Below, piece by piece: positions 33,121-44,500 of a stretch of 64,000 nucleotides of DNA. A program made the translations under genes and the position numbers. How positions within the stretch are numbered: the first letter of the stretch is position 1; each line of letters opens with the position of its first letter. Under the pieces are notes generated by a model. That model worked only from the letters and a program-made list of their open reading frames with translations. It did not search any database and was not told the DNA's origin. Origin of the DNA: Apostichopus japonicus (taxonomy: Eukaryota > Echinodermata > Holothuroidea > Aspidochirotida > Stichopodidae); contig NC_092565.1 of the NCBI RefSeq assembly GCF_037975245.1, forward strand, positions 7,866,999-7,930,998, given 5' to 3'.

Positions 33121-34161
33121 AACAAAAATAAGTGTTTTGTACTCTGTTGTTGTAATCATTATAATTCTAGTTTGGATAGCATGCTTACATTCCAGGGATG
33201 TGTAGCTCACATACATCCCTGGAAATTTGATTATGTTAATTAACTGCCACTAGTCATGTGACTAGGCTAGTTACTAAGTAGTGATTGTGTCTTGTACTGC
33301 AGTACTACACTAGGCTACTCGCATATACTTACTGACCGGGTATATATACTGAATAAGAGAATTGTTGTGAAACTTTAGCCTTAGGCTACCTAGATTAGGC
33401 CTACTAATCCAATGACAACCCAGTCTTATCTCCAACTTTGAACAGGAACAGTGTTCATTGTCAGCCCCGGTCTAATCGCAACTTTGCTTATCCCAACTGA
33501 TCCTAGAAAGGAAAATATTAGCCCTAACGTTTGGCTACACCCAGACCTAACGGTTGGCCTCAACTCAGGTATAATTTGTTAAGTTAAGCCATTGTGTATG
33601 CTTTTCATTTCCGTCCTTTGTCTTTTATGTCTTTGTAATATTTTTGTATTTTGAACTGAGTGCGAATAAAACAAACAAACAAACAAAAATAAGTGTTTTG
33701 TACTCTGTTGTTGTAATCATTATAATTCTAGTATGGATAGCATGCTTACATTCCAGGGATGTGTAGCTCACATACATCCCTGGAAATTTGATTATGTTAA
33801 TTAACTGCCACTAGTCATGTGACTAGGCTAGTTACTAAGTAGTGATTGTGTCTTGTACTACAGTACTACACTAGGCTACTCGCATATACTTACTGACCGG
33901 GTATATATACTGAATAAGAGAATTGTCGTGAAACTTTAGCCTTAGGCTACCTAGATTAGGCCTACTAATCCAATGACAACCCAGTCTTATCTCCAACTTT
34001 GAACAGGAACAGTGTTCATTGTCAGCCCCGGTCTAATCGCAACTTTGCTTATCCCAACTGATCCTAGAAAGGAAAATATTAGCCCTAACGTTTGGCTACA
34101 CCCAGACCTAACGGTTGGCCTCAACTCAGGTATTATTTAAGTTAAGCCATTGTGTATGCTT
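33042..34161. repeat. Tandem duplication, 2 x ~560 bp
   Basis: 33,042-33,601 and 33,602-34,161 are head-to-tail copies beginning TTTTCATTTCCGTCCTTTG and ending GCCATTGTGTATGCTTT. Differences visible are one CAAA-tract indel, a few substitutions (for example TTGTTGTG/TTGTCGTG) and a 3-bp deletion near the end. The copies are therefore recent or homogenised. Confidence 0.95.
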
Positions 34162-36555
34162 TAGTTAAAGTCTCACGTATACTCAAACTTAGGCATATTA
34201 CTACATCTTAACTAAGACTATTTAGAATTTATTGTAATAGATTTAATAGCAATGTTAGGCCAACCCAACTGGTCATGCCTACTCGTATTCGTAAAAGTTC
34301 CTACTGACACTAGGCCTAGCCTAGACCTAGGCTATATTGAAATCAAAATAAATAAATGGTGGTGAAATTACCGGAGGAAAAGTGATGTGACAAGACGGCG
34401 AGTACTGGAAACTCCTTCTTGAAGTGAGAAGAAAACAATCTAGTATGTGGTGTTACAAAAAAAGGGGTGAATTATGTGAAAATGGGTCTAGGGTTATCCC
34501 TCTTGGGCAAGAAATTGCGGCCACAGCCTGAGACTTTACCGACGTTTTCCTTAAAATGACCTTGCTATCTAGCTATATACCTTCCGTGTATTTCGTTGTT
34601 GCATACAGTGTACTATAATTGTGTGTTTATCAGATTCAGCTGTTGACTTTTCCCTCCAATGAGAGCGGTAAATGCTGATCACATGATTGAAATAACCAAT
34701 AGGAGAGTTGAAATGATAAGGTATATTTGCATATCTAAATATATCGACTGTTGCTAATGCGGCAAACGGGAACTGACGTAAATCCATTGCCTTTACAAGT
34801 TGAAACTGTTTACATATTACAAATTAGGGGATTTCTAAATACCTTACATGATACAATCGCGGTATTTTTAACAAAGTGTATTTTCCAAATTGCGAAATCA
34901 TGGTAGTGTTTCCCTATGGTGAAAACTTGCATACATAAGACAATTTACCAGCCAAAATCTGTCCGAGGGCAAAGGTGTTTCACAGGTTTCTGAATGTAGA
35001 CTAGAACCAAGTCATGCACCAACTACTATAAGGTGATGTAGGCCTATGTCTTCTGAAGATGCAGTAAGTTTCTTACTGCATCAAGTTCAGTGATCAATGT
35101 AAGGGGTGTGAGCATGTGGTTGAGAATGGTCCGTTCCCATGGCTCTTAAAAACAATTTGTGTGACTTTTCTTCAAATAGTATCGGTGATTTAAATTACTT
35201 CAAAAGTTACAACTATAATAACCTTTAATCTTAATTAAAAAATCTCAAAGGGAAGGCGGATAGCTCCTCCACGTAGACCCCTCCACCCGTCATTCGGGAG
35301 GTTCGCTAACATTTTGATGATGTAAATAAATGTCACCAAGCTAAACAGATTTTATAACAGTAATCCCGATATAGTCGCGCTTTTTAGAAAGTATATCTCT
35401 CCGTTGGAATATCACCATCGGTAGGTCAATTGTCTTCCCAAGCCTGAAATCATGCAGGGGGCAGGGGGCGGTACCACTACACTCAGGATTGCGACTAAGT
35501 TTGGCTTGTGGTGTAAGGAGCGGCTATACCTAAACCAAAACGTTCACAAGAACTCTGTGTACCTCTTTCGGCGGAAGTAATGAAGATGCGGCAACTGCAC
35601 TTCCTCACCGTATGTCAGTATCCATGCAGATATATTACCATATTAAACGGCTTTTCGAAAAGACTGCTTTAAATTTTGAAGCATGTCCTTTCAGGCTATT
35701 TAATGATCGAACTAGTGTAACATAGGGATGTGATAAAATGCGCACAGGCGAGTTCCCTCAACTTCCAAGTTTTTTCTTGTCATCACTCAGGCTGACATGT
35801 TGTAGTACTCGAGTCCGTAGTCACGGTACATTCTTTGGACCGGCGTTCTCAAAGGATTGTAATCGCATGTTCTCGGATATGTTACAAACATACAGAAAAT
35901 TGCTTTTATTCACACACCTACGGTATAGGGTAGTTTCCTTGTGACAATATATGCAGTTGTCTACGGTGTAATGATCAAGCAACGACAACTCTTTCTGCAT
36001 ACATGCCTGCATGCATAACTGCTCGATCGTATATCATTATGTAAATCAGTTCCTTTGAAATAGTTAATGAAGTTGGTTGGGTACATGACAGTTTTCCTTT
36101 ACATTACCTACTTCAAGGGTTCTAAGGCTAGATGAAACTTAACTTTAAACTTCAATTTTTTTTAGCTTAGTGCAGTTATTTAAAGGGTGTGAAGACTCGC
36201 GCACAAAGAAACGTCTCATGCCGGTAATCTGACCTAGTTTCGAATGAGGTGTAACAGAAGTGTTAGACACCACCATCGATCCCAGAAAATACACACTCAG
36301 CTTGCTACCGTCGGTAATTAGACACTATAGTGTACAGTCAATACATACAGCTACGGTCAATAGTCTCAATACCCACAACACAGTGTACATAGCAGCGATG
36401 GACATCTCAGGTCTATATAAAAGATAACAAGGTATCACGTTTCACGTTTCATTAGTGTCTGCATTTTGTAGCGACAAGAAGAAAACTTCACTTGAAAGCA
36501 ACGGAAAGTTACTTTTTTCAGAGCGCGGCACGCGGTTTGGGGCGAGTCTTCAATG

Positions 36556-36812
36556 CCAAGTTAAGTTCAGTTTATAAGCTAAGTTTAGCTTACTGCAGGG
36601 TATTGTTCAATTCAGTTTAGATTAGTTAAGTTTAATTAAGCTTAGTTTAATTTACATCAGTTTCGTTCAGCTTAGTTCAGTTCACTTCTGTGAATCCCAA
36701 GGGCTAGGAAGCCAACAGTAAATTCCATCTTGTTTTCTGTTTTTCCTGTTATTTATCGGAAGCTAAGTTTAATTGAGTTATAGGTTCAACTCAGCTTAGC
36801 TCAGTTCAGTTA
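36556..36812. repeat. Degenerate short tandem repeat (AGTTTAG/AGTTCAG)
   Basis: Dozens of variants of AGTTTAG, AGTTCAG and AGCTTAG, interrupted by a non-repetitive block at about 36,690-36,760. Confidence 0.75.
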
Positions 36813-37316
36813 CATACATGCACGCCGGGTGGACTCATCGGTCAGGCAATCAAACATGTGCCCAGAACTGTAAGGGCCCATCACTATTGTCTCAATTATC
36901 ATATAGGTTATTCTATTACAAATTGTGTGGTTGTTATCGTAAGAGGATTTTTTTTGGGGGGGGGAGGGGGTAATTGAGGCATGTCCAGAGCCACACATAT
37001 CTTTAAATAAGTAATGCGACAATAGAGGTGGGAAAGGGGGGTGGAGGAAAATCACTGTTTTGTTACTGGCTTACTGCTAGTGGCGAGGGTGGGGCCCAAA
37101 GTATTCATATACATATACAAACTTTCTACTTTTGAAGGTTACCTGCTAACTACTCATATTCTCTTGTCGACTGTTTAAACCCAACCCATACTCACAAAAG
37201 ACATCTAAAGTAAAATCAGATACGCCACTGTCGTGTTTTTAACTGGATATAACGAGCAATGATTATGCAATACTTCCACATCCATGTTTCTTATCTTTCA
37301 GTAACGTGTTTTCTAA

Positions 37317-37327
37317 ATATGGCGGCG
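37317..37327 (+). promoter_or_regulatory. YY1-like motif
   Basis: AATATGGCGGCGCT closely matches the AAnATGGCGGC consensus often found just downstream of metazoan transcription starts. The reading frame from this ATG stops after four codons. It is a candidate promoter-proximal element only. Confidence 0.25.
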
Positions 37328-38844
37328 CTATAGCGGAAAACAGTAACAACGTTTGGATATTTCGGAAGCGCTAAAATATCGAGAAAACATTAGTGCTGAT
37401 AAATCTGCATGGTGAAGATAATGCCAAGTAATGCGAAGTAAAGGAGAGGGCAGGAATAGGGTTGGCAGAGGTGGTACTACTTTTCTTTTAACAGTTACGT
37501 AGATGAGAGAAATATATACAAAAAAACAACAACATGTGATTGCGTTTGGAGATGGCTAGCATATGGTTTGTCGCCATCATCTTTCTTTGACTTGTTTTAT
37601 CTTGTACAATGACAAAAACAAGTTAAATATCACTAATTGCAGTAGTCTGTCCGAACTGTTCGATCTATTTGTAAGATATTTATTTTTGATAGGATTCTAT
37701 AAAGAAATGAAAAGTAGATTTTACGGACGTTTTTAATACAACAAGCGTTATCCTTCCCGAAAAGGCTAAACAATGAAAAACAAAATTGTGGTGAGAGTTG
37801 TTAAGGTTTTGATGAATCCGTTCCATATTTCAACGACCCAGCCAGAATATTTCCTTTTGTAAATATATACCCATATATCACTAGAAATAGCCCACGTTAC
37901 CTGAATGTTAAGTTTGTTCCATCCTTCCCCAACCTCATTTCCCCATGATATAAAGAGGGAGCCTACTGAACAAAGTGCAGTGTTCCTCTTTTACGTCAAC
38001 TGTACTGAAAATTCAGTTAACTCACCGATCGAGGAATAGTGAGTCAAACAATAGAAATGTATGTTTTCGTCCTACTGGCCTCATTTCTGTTATATATACA
38101 CGCCAGGGGCCTCGAGATCCTACTCGGATGACATAAATGTTGTTTCACATCATTCGGAACATAACGTTGTTTACCTTAATACTCTACTCATGTTTGTTTT
38201 TACCTCCATGATCCATGTTAGCCCTTTACTTCGACCAAGAGAAAGCGCATAAAGTGAGGGCGCAGTTTACCTTTCCATCGAGAAGAGCCATCGAGAAGAG
38301 CAGATAATCATGTCGAGGTGCAGAGCAAGGACTCAACAGTTAGTTACCAACTTCCTACTCCACTTCACCATATTATTTTGTAGACGTGTCCACGTTCTAT
38401 ATCCTACATGTACTCCACAGATCGCTGACAGTTTTGTTGTTCCGAAGCTTCCATGTCATTGGCTTTGTATAGAAATTGAACATTTTAGCGGTGAACGGTT
38501 TAGTCTCTGAATCACAGCCTTTTCACTGACCCAGGACGGTTCTTTTCAAACTTTAAAGCACCGAACCTGGTTTAAGTTTCGCCCCAATTTTCACATCAAG
38601 TAATGAGGCCCTATTTACATGTGGGATATCCTATATGAGTTGATTTGTGGTCACATTGATGTGTCATTGTGCTACAGGATTAGGCATCAATTTGAGAGCA
38701 TGGTCATCTGGCGATGTTCGAGACTGTTCCATAAACAGGAATTTCATAGTAAAGTCATTTCAAGCTCAGTCTACTTGCAGGCATAATTATTTATTATGAT
38801 TCATTTCATTCATCAGAGGAGGGCTTCTAGGATGAGGTGTTCCT

Positions 38845-39170
38845 TTATTATAAGCGGTTACAGCTGCTGAATCTCACCATACTGGAGCTTAGGAGGTTAC
38901 GAGGTGACTCGATTCAGGTTTTCAAGATTGTGTATTGTTTTACAATTTATCCTTCACTGACTTTTTCATGTTTGCTAATACGTAATAGTAGATGTACCAG
39001 AGGTCATTGTCTTAAACTCCAGAAGTTACAATGTAGGATTAATATTCGGCATAACTTTTCTCTAAGGGTTGTGAATGAGTGGAACGGTTAGCCTGAGAAA
39101 GTTGTATGCAAGTAGTGTGAATGGGTTTAAGAATGCTTTGGACAAGCACTTTAAGCATTGTAATCGAGCC
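38845..39170 (+). pseudogene. Decayed 3' end of a non-LTR retrotransposon RT ORF
   Basis: The translation contains LNLTILELRRLRGDSIQVFK, then CTRGHCLKLQKLQCRINIRH and FSLRVVNEWNG, and, after a frameshift and stop near 39,090-39,110, ASSVNGFKNALDKHFK. This order is typical of the C terminus of CR1/Jockey-like LINE reverse transcriptases. The rest of the element is absent. It is broken by at least one stop and one frame change. Confidence 0.8.
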
Positions 39171-39369
39171 TGATTTTTTGTGTGTCTTCAGTCCCCCCCC
39201 CCCCTCTCATATTGGGTATTTGGTGGGGACTTGAGTGTCCCTCCTGATCCTTTTTGTCTACTACACTAAACTATTGTTTTTTGATTTTCTCGAACTTACA
39301 TGCTATTTTAGCTTCGTTTAAAAAAAATGACACAAAATGAATCAACTATCTTATCTTACACCCTATATC

Positions 39370-39512
39370 CCCCAAAACAAAAGAGAAGAAAAGACAGAGG
39401 AGTAAAGAAAACAAAAGAAAACAAAACAAAGAAAAGAAAAGCAAAAGAAAAAAAACAAAACAAAGAAAAGAAAAGAAAAGCAAAAGAAAAAAAAAGAAAA
39501 AGAAGAGATTAC
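39370..39512. repeat. A/G-rich low-complexity tract
   Basis: Imperfect repeats of AAAGAAAAGAAAAGC and AAAACAAAACAAAG on the plus strand. The Lys-rich open frame across it is a composition artefact. Confidence 0.85.
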
Positions 39513-39625
39513 TTTGAAGGCTTAGCTATGACAGGAATGTGATTTATTTCTCTGAATGAAAATATTACCGAACCTAAAATTTCTGGCAGAAGTCTGTCAT
39601 ACAAAAGTTTAAGGTGTGCTATTTG

Positions 39626-39834
39626 GGCCCCAAATATGCTAGATATTCAAATATGGTCACCTTTGGTCCAAATTATTAAACTGTTTTATTACAACCTTCG
39701 AGGAAACTTTCCTCACTGGGACATTTAGTCCACTTATGTGTTCCTTAAAAATGTCTGAGAACAATTTGGAGACCTCTACAGGAAAGTATTTTTGAAAACA
39801 TCTAGCAATTATAGCGTGCTCTAATTTGGGGCCT
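39626..39834. mobile_element. MITE-like element, CCCCAAAT family, copy B
   Basis: Begins GGCCCCAAATATGCTAGATA and ends CTAATTTGGGGCC, giving inverted termini around GGCCCCAAAT. The interior aligns with the reverse complement of 42,039-42,258, including AACCTTCGAGGAAA. Non-coding. Confidence 0.7.
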
Positions 39835-42800
39835 ATACTGACACAAGCCTGACAATTTTACCCGTCCCCTATCGGTCCCACTCCTTCCTCACCCGATCAC
39901 CATGGGCGTTTACTGGAAAACCTGCTTACGAGTTTGGGACTTTTTTGTCTGGCAAAAATGCAACTCATGTTTGTATTTCTTATAGGGTACACGTTTATTT
40001 GCTATTTCTTTCTATTCTTGTTCAATATATGGGCCGAAGGTAGTAATTTTTGCCATTGATTGTAATTTATGTGAACGTAAACTCCTCATAAAATCGATGG
40101 CGTGGTAATGCATGTTGAATTTAGTCCACACGGAAGCTGTGAATTCTTATAGCAGTGCTTTGAACTATGCATACAATGGGTGATTATTCTGGATAGTAAA
40201 GTTACGCGTTATACACACACCACATTGCTGTTACTGTTGATCCTTTACAAGGGCAGGTTAGATAATATTATTGAAAATTGTTTAATTCGTTGAAGGGTAA
40301 CCTAGGTAATGTCAGGCATTGAAATAGTAAATGCCATTTTCAGCCAGGCCTGTTCAAGTTATCGTCTACGGCCAGTTATTCTGTGACGTCACGGGACTTG
40401 GCATTGGTTTTCTTTTTCTATTTCCCTTATTTCAAGTAATTGAGGATGTACCTTCTCTTTTGACAGGAATGGAAATCTAACCTTGCATAGTGAAAGACTT
40501 GGGGACAATGTGCATGTATGTAAAGGTGTTCAACATGCACTTTGTCCGCAATTTATGTAAAAATATCTTATTCAATGTAAGTAAAAATGTGCAAGCGTCA
40601 CATAGTTTGCCCATTACATGCTGGCCACAATTTTCCCACAAGTGATCTAGTCCATCATTAAGTTGATGCTAATATTAGACTAAGGCCCAGGGTGTATCTC
40701 GACTTCTGTTTTTAAGGGGAATTGACAGATATTTGTCGGGGAGGCTTGCCCCAAACTTCCCTCCTTCTTCAGCCACCCTGTGGTTACTTGTCTGCTAAGG
40801 CCTAATTCCGTACAATGTGGGAACTGCAACAACTTCCTGGTAAGATGTGGTTCTCTTGAATTCCACCAGCTGAATATGAACCCTTGTTGCTCATGGCCCT
40901 CTGCATATTCTGCAGATGGTATAGTATCCTGACCCTATATGCATGGAGGCACAATCTACGGTACGAATCGACCGCAAAGAACGATTCTGCGTACTGTGGC
41001 TATACATAACACGAATATACACACTAAACCGCCTTCGTACATATTGACTGGGCTCCAATATCTCCGCGATTTGTGTGGTAGAGTATATACTATGCATATG
41101 AAAACACAGGCAAGCCTATATCATAAAATGAATGTCAGTCACTAGCAGTAAAAGTGTAAGCAGTCAGCACAGTACTCATAATAATAGGCTGGAATCGAGA
41201 GTAACCCAAGGTTGGAACCCCATACCCTGTAAGTTGTTTGTTTGGACTCAACAGTGGATAAAGCATCGGACAGAACATCTATATTATAATGTGCAAAAGG
41301 TTGGTGTTTCACCGGTTCTATATCTTATTTTGACTCATAATTGTAAGTTAGTGTTTGTAGTGTAGTGTTATCTGAAATTTTCTGTATGCATAGCCTAACG
41401 TTAATGGGTAGCTAGTCTAGTACGTAGGGCTTCAGTTATCTCTGTGTTTATCAACTATCATTATCACCATTAACATGAATTTATTATCTAGGCCTAGGCC
41501 TAACACCTTAACTGAAATAGCCATGTTTAAGTTAGTCTAAAAGGCCCACTAGCCTAAGTGAATAGTTTAGGCCTTCGATTATTGTTGAATGGACCTATGC
41601 TAGGGCTAGCCAAATACCAACACAAACGTTAGTTGGTTAACTCAGTTAAAACTTAGGTAGGGCCTACTGGCTACACATATCACTGGCTGTTACTGTAAAA
41701 TAGGTAAACCTTATGTGTAAATGTTATGAAGTTTCATTTGAAACGATGAACCGCTGACCTCTGGTCTAACAGTAACACTAACAGTAAAGGGAAAGCACAC
41801 ATAGGCTACACCTCCTATACTAGTCCTACGACTCCTAGGCCTAACACTAGTACTAGTAGTAAGGCCCAAGTTAAACATAGGCACATGACCACAAATTAGT
41901 ATTTGAAAGTATCATTACTGATTAACCTAAGCCAACAGTTCATCTCTCAAAATACCTCCAATGCCCACCCTCATGTTTGATGAACATTTTGTGCAAAGTG
42001 CATTCCTACACCAGCACACATGAAAGGTAGTCAGTATAGGCCCCAAATTATAGCTCGCTATAATTGCTAGAAGTTTTCAAAATGTATTTTCCTGGAGGTG
42101 AGATCTTAACCCTCCAAATTGTTCTCAGACATTGCTAAGGAACACACAGGATGACTGAATGTCAATGTGAGGACAATTTCCTCGAAGGTTGTCTTAAAAA
42201 CAGTTTGAGAATTTTGGCCAAAGATGACCATATTTGAATATCTAGCATATTTGGGGTCAATACAGCATACTTTTATCACTAGGGTTACCATTCATCTTGT
42301 TTAATCAGGGTTTTACCAGTTTTTGCCATTAAATTTCATTTTTTTTCCACTGCAGACAAAATTGCCAAAATACAAACTAACAATAAAGTTTTAAACCACA
42401 TGTAGTAGGTATCACCATACATTCGACTGATTCCGAAGCATAATATCAGTCATTCTCAACTCATAAACATTAATTATTCATTGCCGCATATAAGAACTGT
42501 AAGCTTTGCCGCAAGTACCAACTTAATGCAATATAAGCAATATTTTACACTGGACATACTAAATCGGTGTATAAATATGCCAATGCTTGGTATGAAGATC
42601 TCTTCATAATTGCCAAGTTTCATACCCTTAGGCTTCTCCCAGAGGACGTGGCATCCCGCTTTTCCACCATAGACATATGGGAACCCTACTTACACAACTG
42701 TACTTTCCATGTACATGAAAATTAACATACTTTCAGAACTTGGACAAGTTGGTATATAAGTATGGAGTCAATAAGGACAATATATTACAGGTCTAGGCTA

Positions 42801-43287
42801 GAGAAGTCTTCTCTAAACTTGTTGTTATTCCCAGTCTCATTGGTTAAATGGGAGTGGGATTCATAACAGAGGACAAACCATATGCCATAAAATGACTGCT
42901 ATACATGTATGTATGACTTGATTAGCAACTAGGGTTTGTAGCTTTACAGAACAAAAATTGTTCATCAATTTATCCAAGCATCAGAGCAAATTTCATGTAG
43001 ATCAAGTTGTCAACAAGATTTCTATTGTGCATTATTTGACTTCCCATTCAACGGAAGCTATGTTAGGCCTAAATTCTGAGCATGATGAAGGGCCAACATC
43101 CTAAGTACTTGTCAAATACATAGTGTAGTATGTTACCTTAGGAGAGGCTGGATATTCCTAGAAGCACCTATAGCTGTAAAACACTTACACGTATGGCATG
43201 TATGAACTGCCGACAAATGTGGACGCAACCTATGTTAGCATGGAGGGGCTTAAATAGACTATCCTCTTTGCATTCAATTCTTTGCAG
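39835..43287. other. Intergenic stretch, no gene seen apart from a MITE-like copy
   Basis: Contains CTAGGC-rich palindromic sequence (about 41,490-41,900) and the element at 42,039-42,258. Open frames are short and unsupported. Confidence 0.5.
42039..42258. mobile_element. MITE-like element, CCCCAAAT family, copy C
   Basis: Inverted relative to copy B. It begins GGCCCCAAATTATAGC and ends GCATATTTGGGGTC. Several interior blocks match copy B as reverse complement (AACCTTCGAGGAAA, ATATGGTCA(T/C)CTTTGG). Confidence 0.7.
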
Positions 43288-43798
43288 GTGATTTGTAACG
43301 TGCGGAGGGCAGTAGTGTGAAGATTGTGAATATAAGCGTTGGACGAACTACTTCTGCGGCTGAGTATGCGGATTGCCCCAAATGGCAGAATTGATGGAAA
43401 TCCACGCCATCATCAACTTTACTTGAGAAGAATTGGCAAGAGAAAGCAGCAGAGAGGTGTGAAAAGGACACTACGTGAAAATTTTGAATTGGAAAATACT
43501 TTGGCTATTCAAAGTTCAAGTGAAGTAGAACTCGAGGGTAGTGTAGTGAGAGAGCCTGAGGGAAGGAGCACATTGGCCTGTAGTAGAGGCCTGACGAGAC
43601 AAAGATCACCTTGGCAACATTATTCACTTCAGTCTTCCTCGTCAAGTTCAAGCTCTCAAAATTTCAATCAGGGTGGAGAAACACAGTCGTCCCGCGTGCA
43701 GCATTCGGCTGTTGAACGGACAGAGTCACGATCGAGGCCTTTTTCTTCAAGGTACGAGACAACTCACTCCAGGAGACAGCAAGCAGGGAACAATACAG
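43288..43798 (+). CDS. First coding exon of an unrecognised Ser/Arg/Gln-rich protein (CDS from 43,366)
   Basis: A good acceptor (CAATTCTTTGCAG) precedes 43,288. The frame has a stop at 43,333-43,335, so translation most likely begins at ATG 43,366 (A at -3). It encodes 144 residues and the first base of a Gly codon up to donor ACAG|GTAACT at 43,798. It starts MRIAPNGRIDGNPRHHQLYL, is strongly basic around residues 20-40 (RRIGKRKQQRGVKR), and later has an eight-Ser run and several Arg-Ser pairs, suggesting a disordered, perhaps nuclear protein. If unspliced, the frame continues 27 codons to a stop at 43,881. I do not recognise the family. Coding status is inferred from the long frame and from a phase-compatible exon at 55,372. 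Confidence 0.6.
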
Positions 43799-44009
43799 GT
43801 AACTTTGCAGTTTTCAAAATGAACCTCTCTTCTCTTCAAATGGTGATTGAAATGGTTAATGAAGACCAACTTGAAAATTAGTAGTAAAATTAAATTTTGC
43901 TGATGTGTCCACTCTGTAATCTGTTGCCTGGTGTGATTATTTTGTCATAACCACAATAGTTGTCATACTTGACCTGTGGCTTTGTTTGTGAAAGGTTCCT
44001 ATTGTTTTG

Positions 44010-44500
44010 GGAGTAGTCAAAGGTCATTTGAGGTTCAGAGAACTCAATGGTGATAATAACAGAAGTGATTCTCTTGGTAAGGTAACTGGGGCAGTTTTAG
44101 TGGATTGCTCTTGTGCTTCACAAAAATTCAAACATTTAGACTTTAGTGAATCTTAAGGTGAAATGCTGTCAGCCATGTTCAAAACGTATATTTGAGGGAG
44201 ATCAAAGGTCATCTCAGAAAGTCTGATTTGAAATATTGTCTCCTAAAATCATAAAGGGAGTAAATTGTGTTCATGCCTCTGTTATGATATGCAAGGAGTA
44301 TTAAACTTTTGTGAAGGTCACAGTTAGTTGACTTCCATAAAGGTCACAACTCGGAACCCTGTTTAGCAAGATTTCTTGAGGAATATAGAATGATTGGTCT
44401 CATTTGTGAAGTATAACTTCCTTATAAATATAAAGAATCTCATATGGTTCTTGTGGAGGCAAAAGGTTCTTAGAACTTGAGATCACCAGAGGTTAAAATG
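44010..44500. repeat. Degenerate repeats rich in AGGTCA-type half-sites
   Basis: AAAGGTCATTTGAGG, ATCAAAGGTCATCTC, GAAGGTCACAG and AAAGGTCACAAC recur at irregular spacing, as in the 48.6-48.9 kb block. Divergence is high. Confidence 0.5.

Larger units (their letters stand above)
34162..38836. other. Intergenic stretch, no gene seen
   Basis: No supported exon. Local features are an AGTT(T/C)AG-rich tract at 36,556-36,812, G-runs near 36,950 and a YY1-like motif at 37,317-37,327. Untranslated first exons of the neighbouring genes could lie here. Confidence 0.5.

Noticed and set aside
39327-39542. Lys-rich 71-codon open frame
   Set aside because: Produced by an A/G-rich low-complexity tract.
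43366-43480. RIAPNGRIDG near the start of the unknown gene resembles the RI-PDGTVDG core of fibroblast growth factors
   Set aside because: The similarity ends after about ten residues; the rest is basic and Ser-rich with no beta-trefoil pattern.
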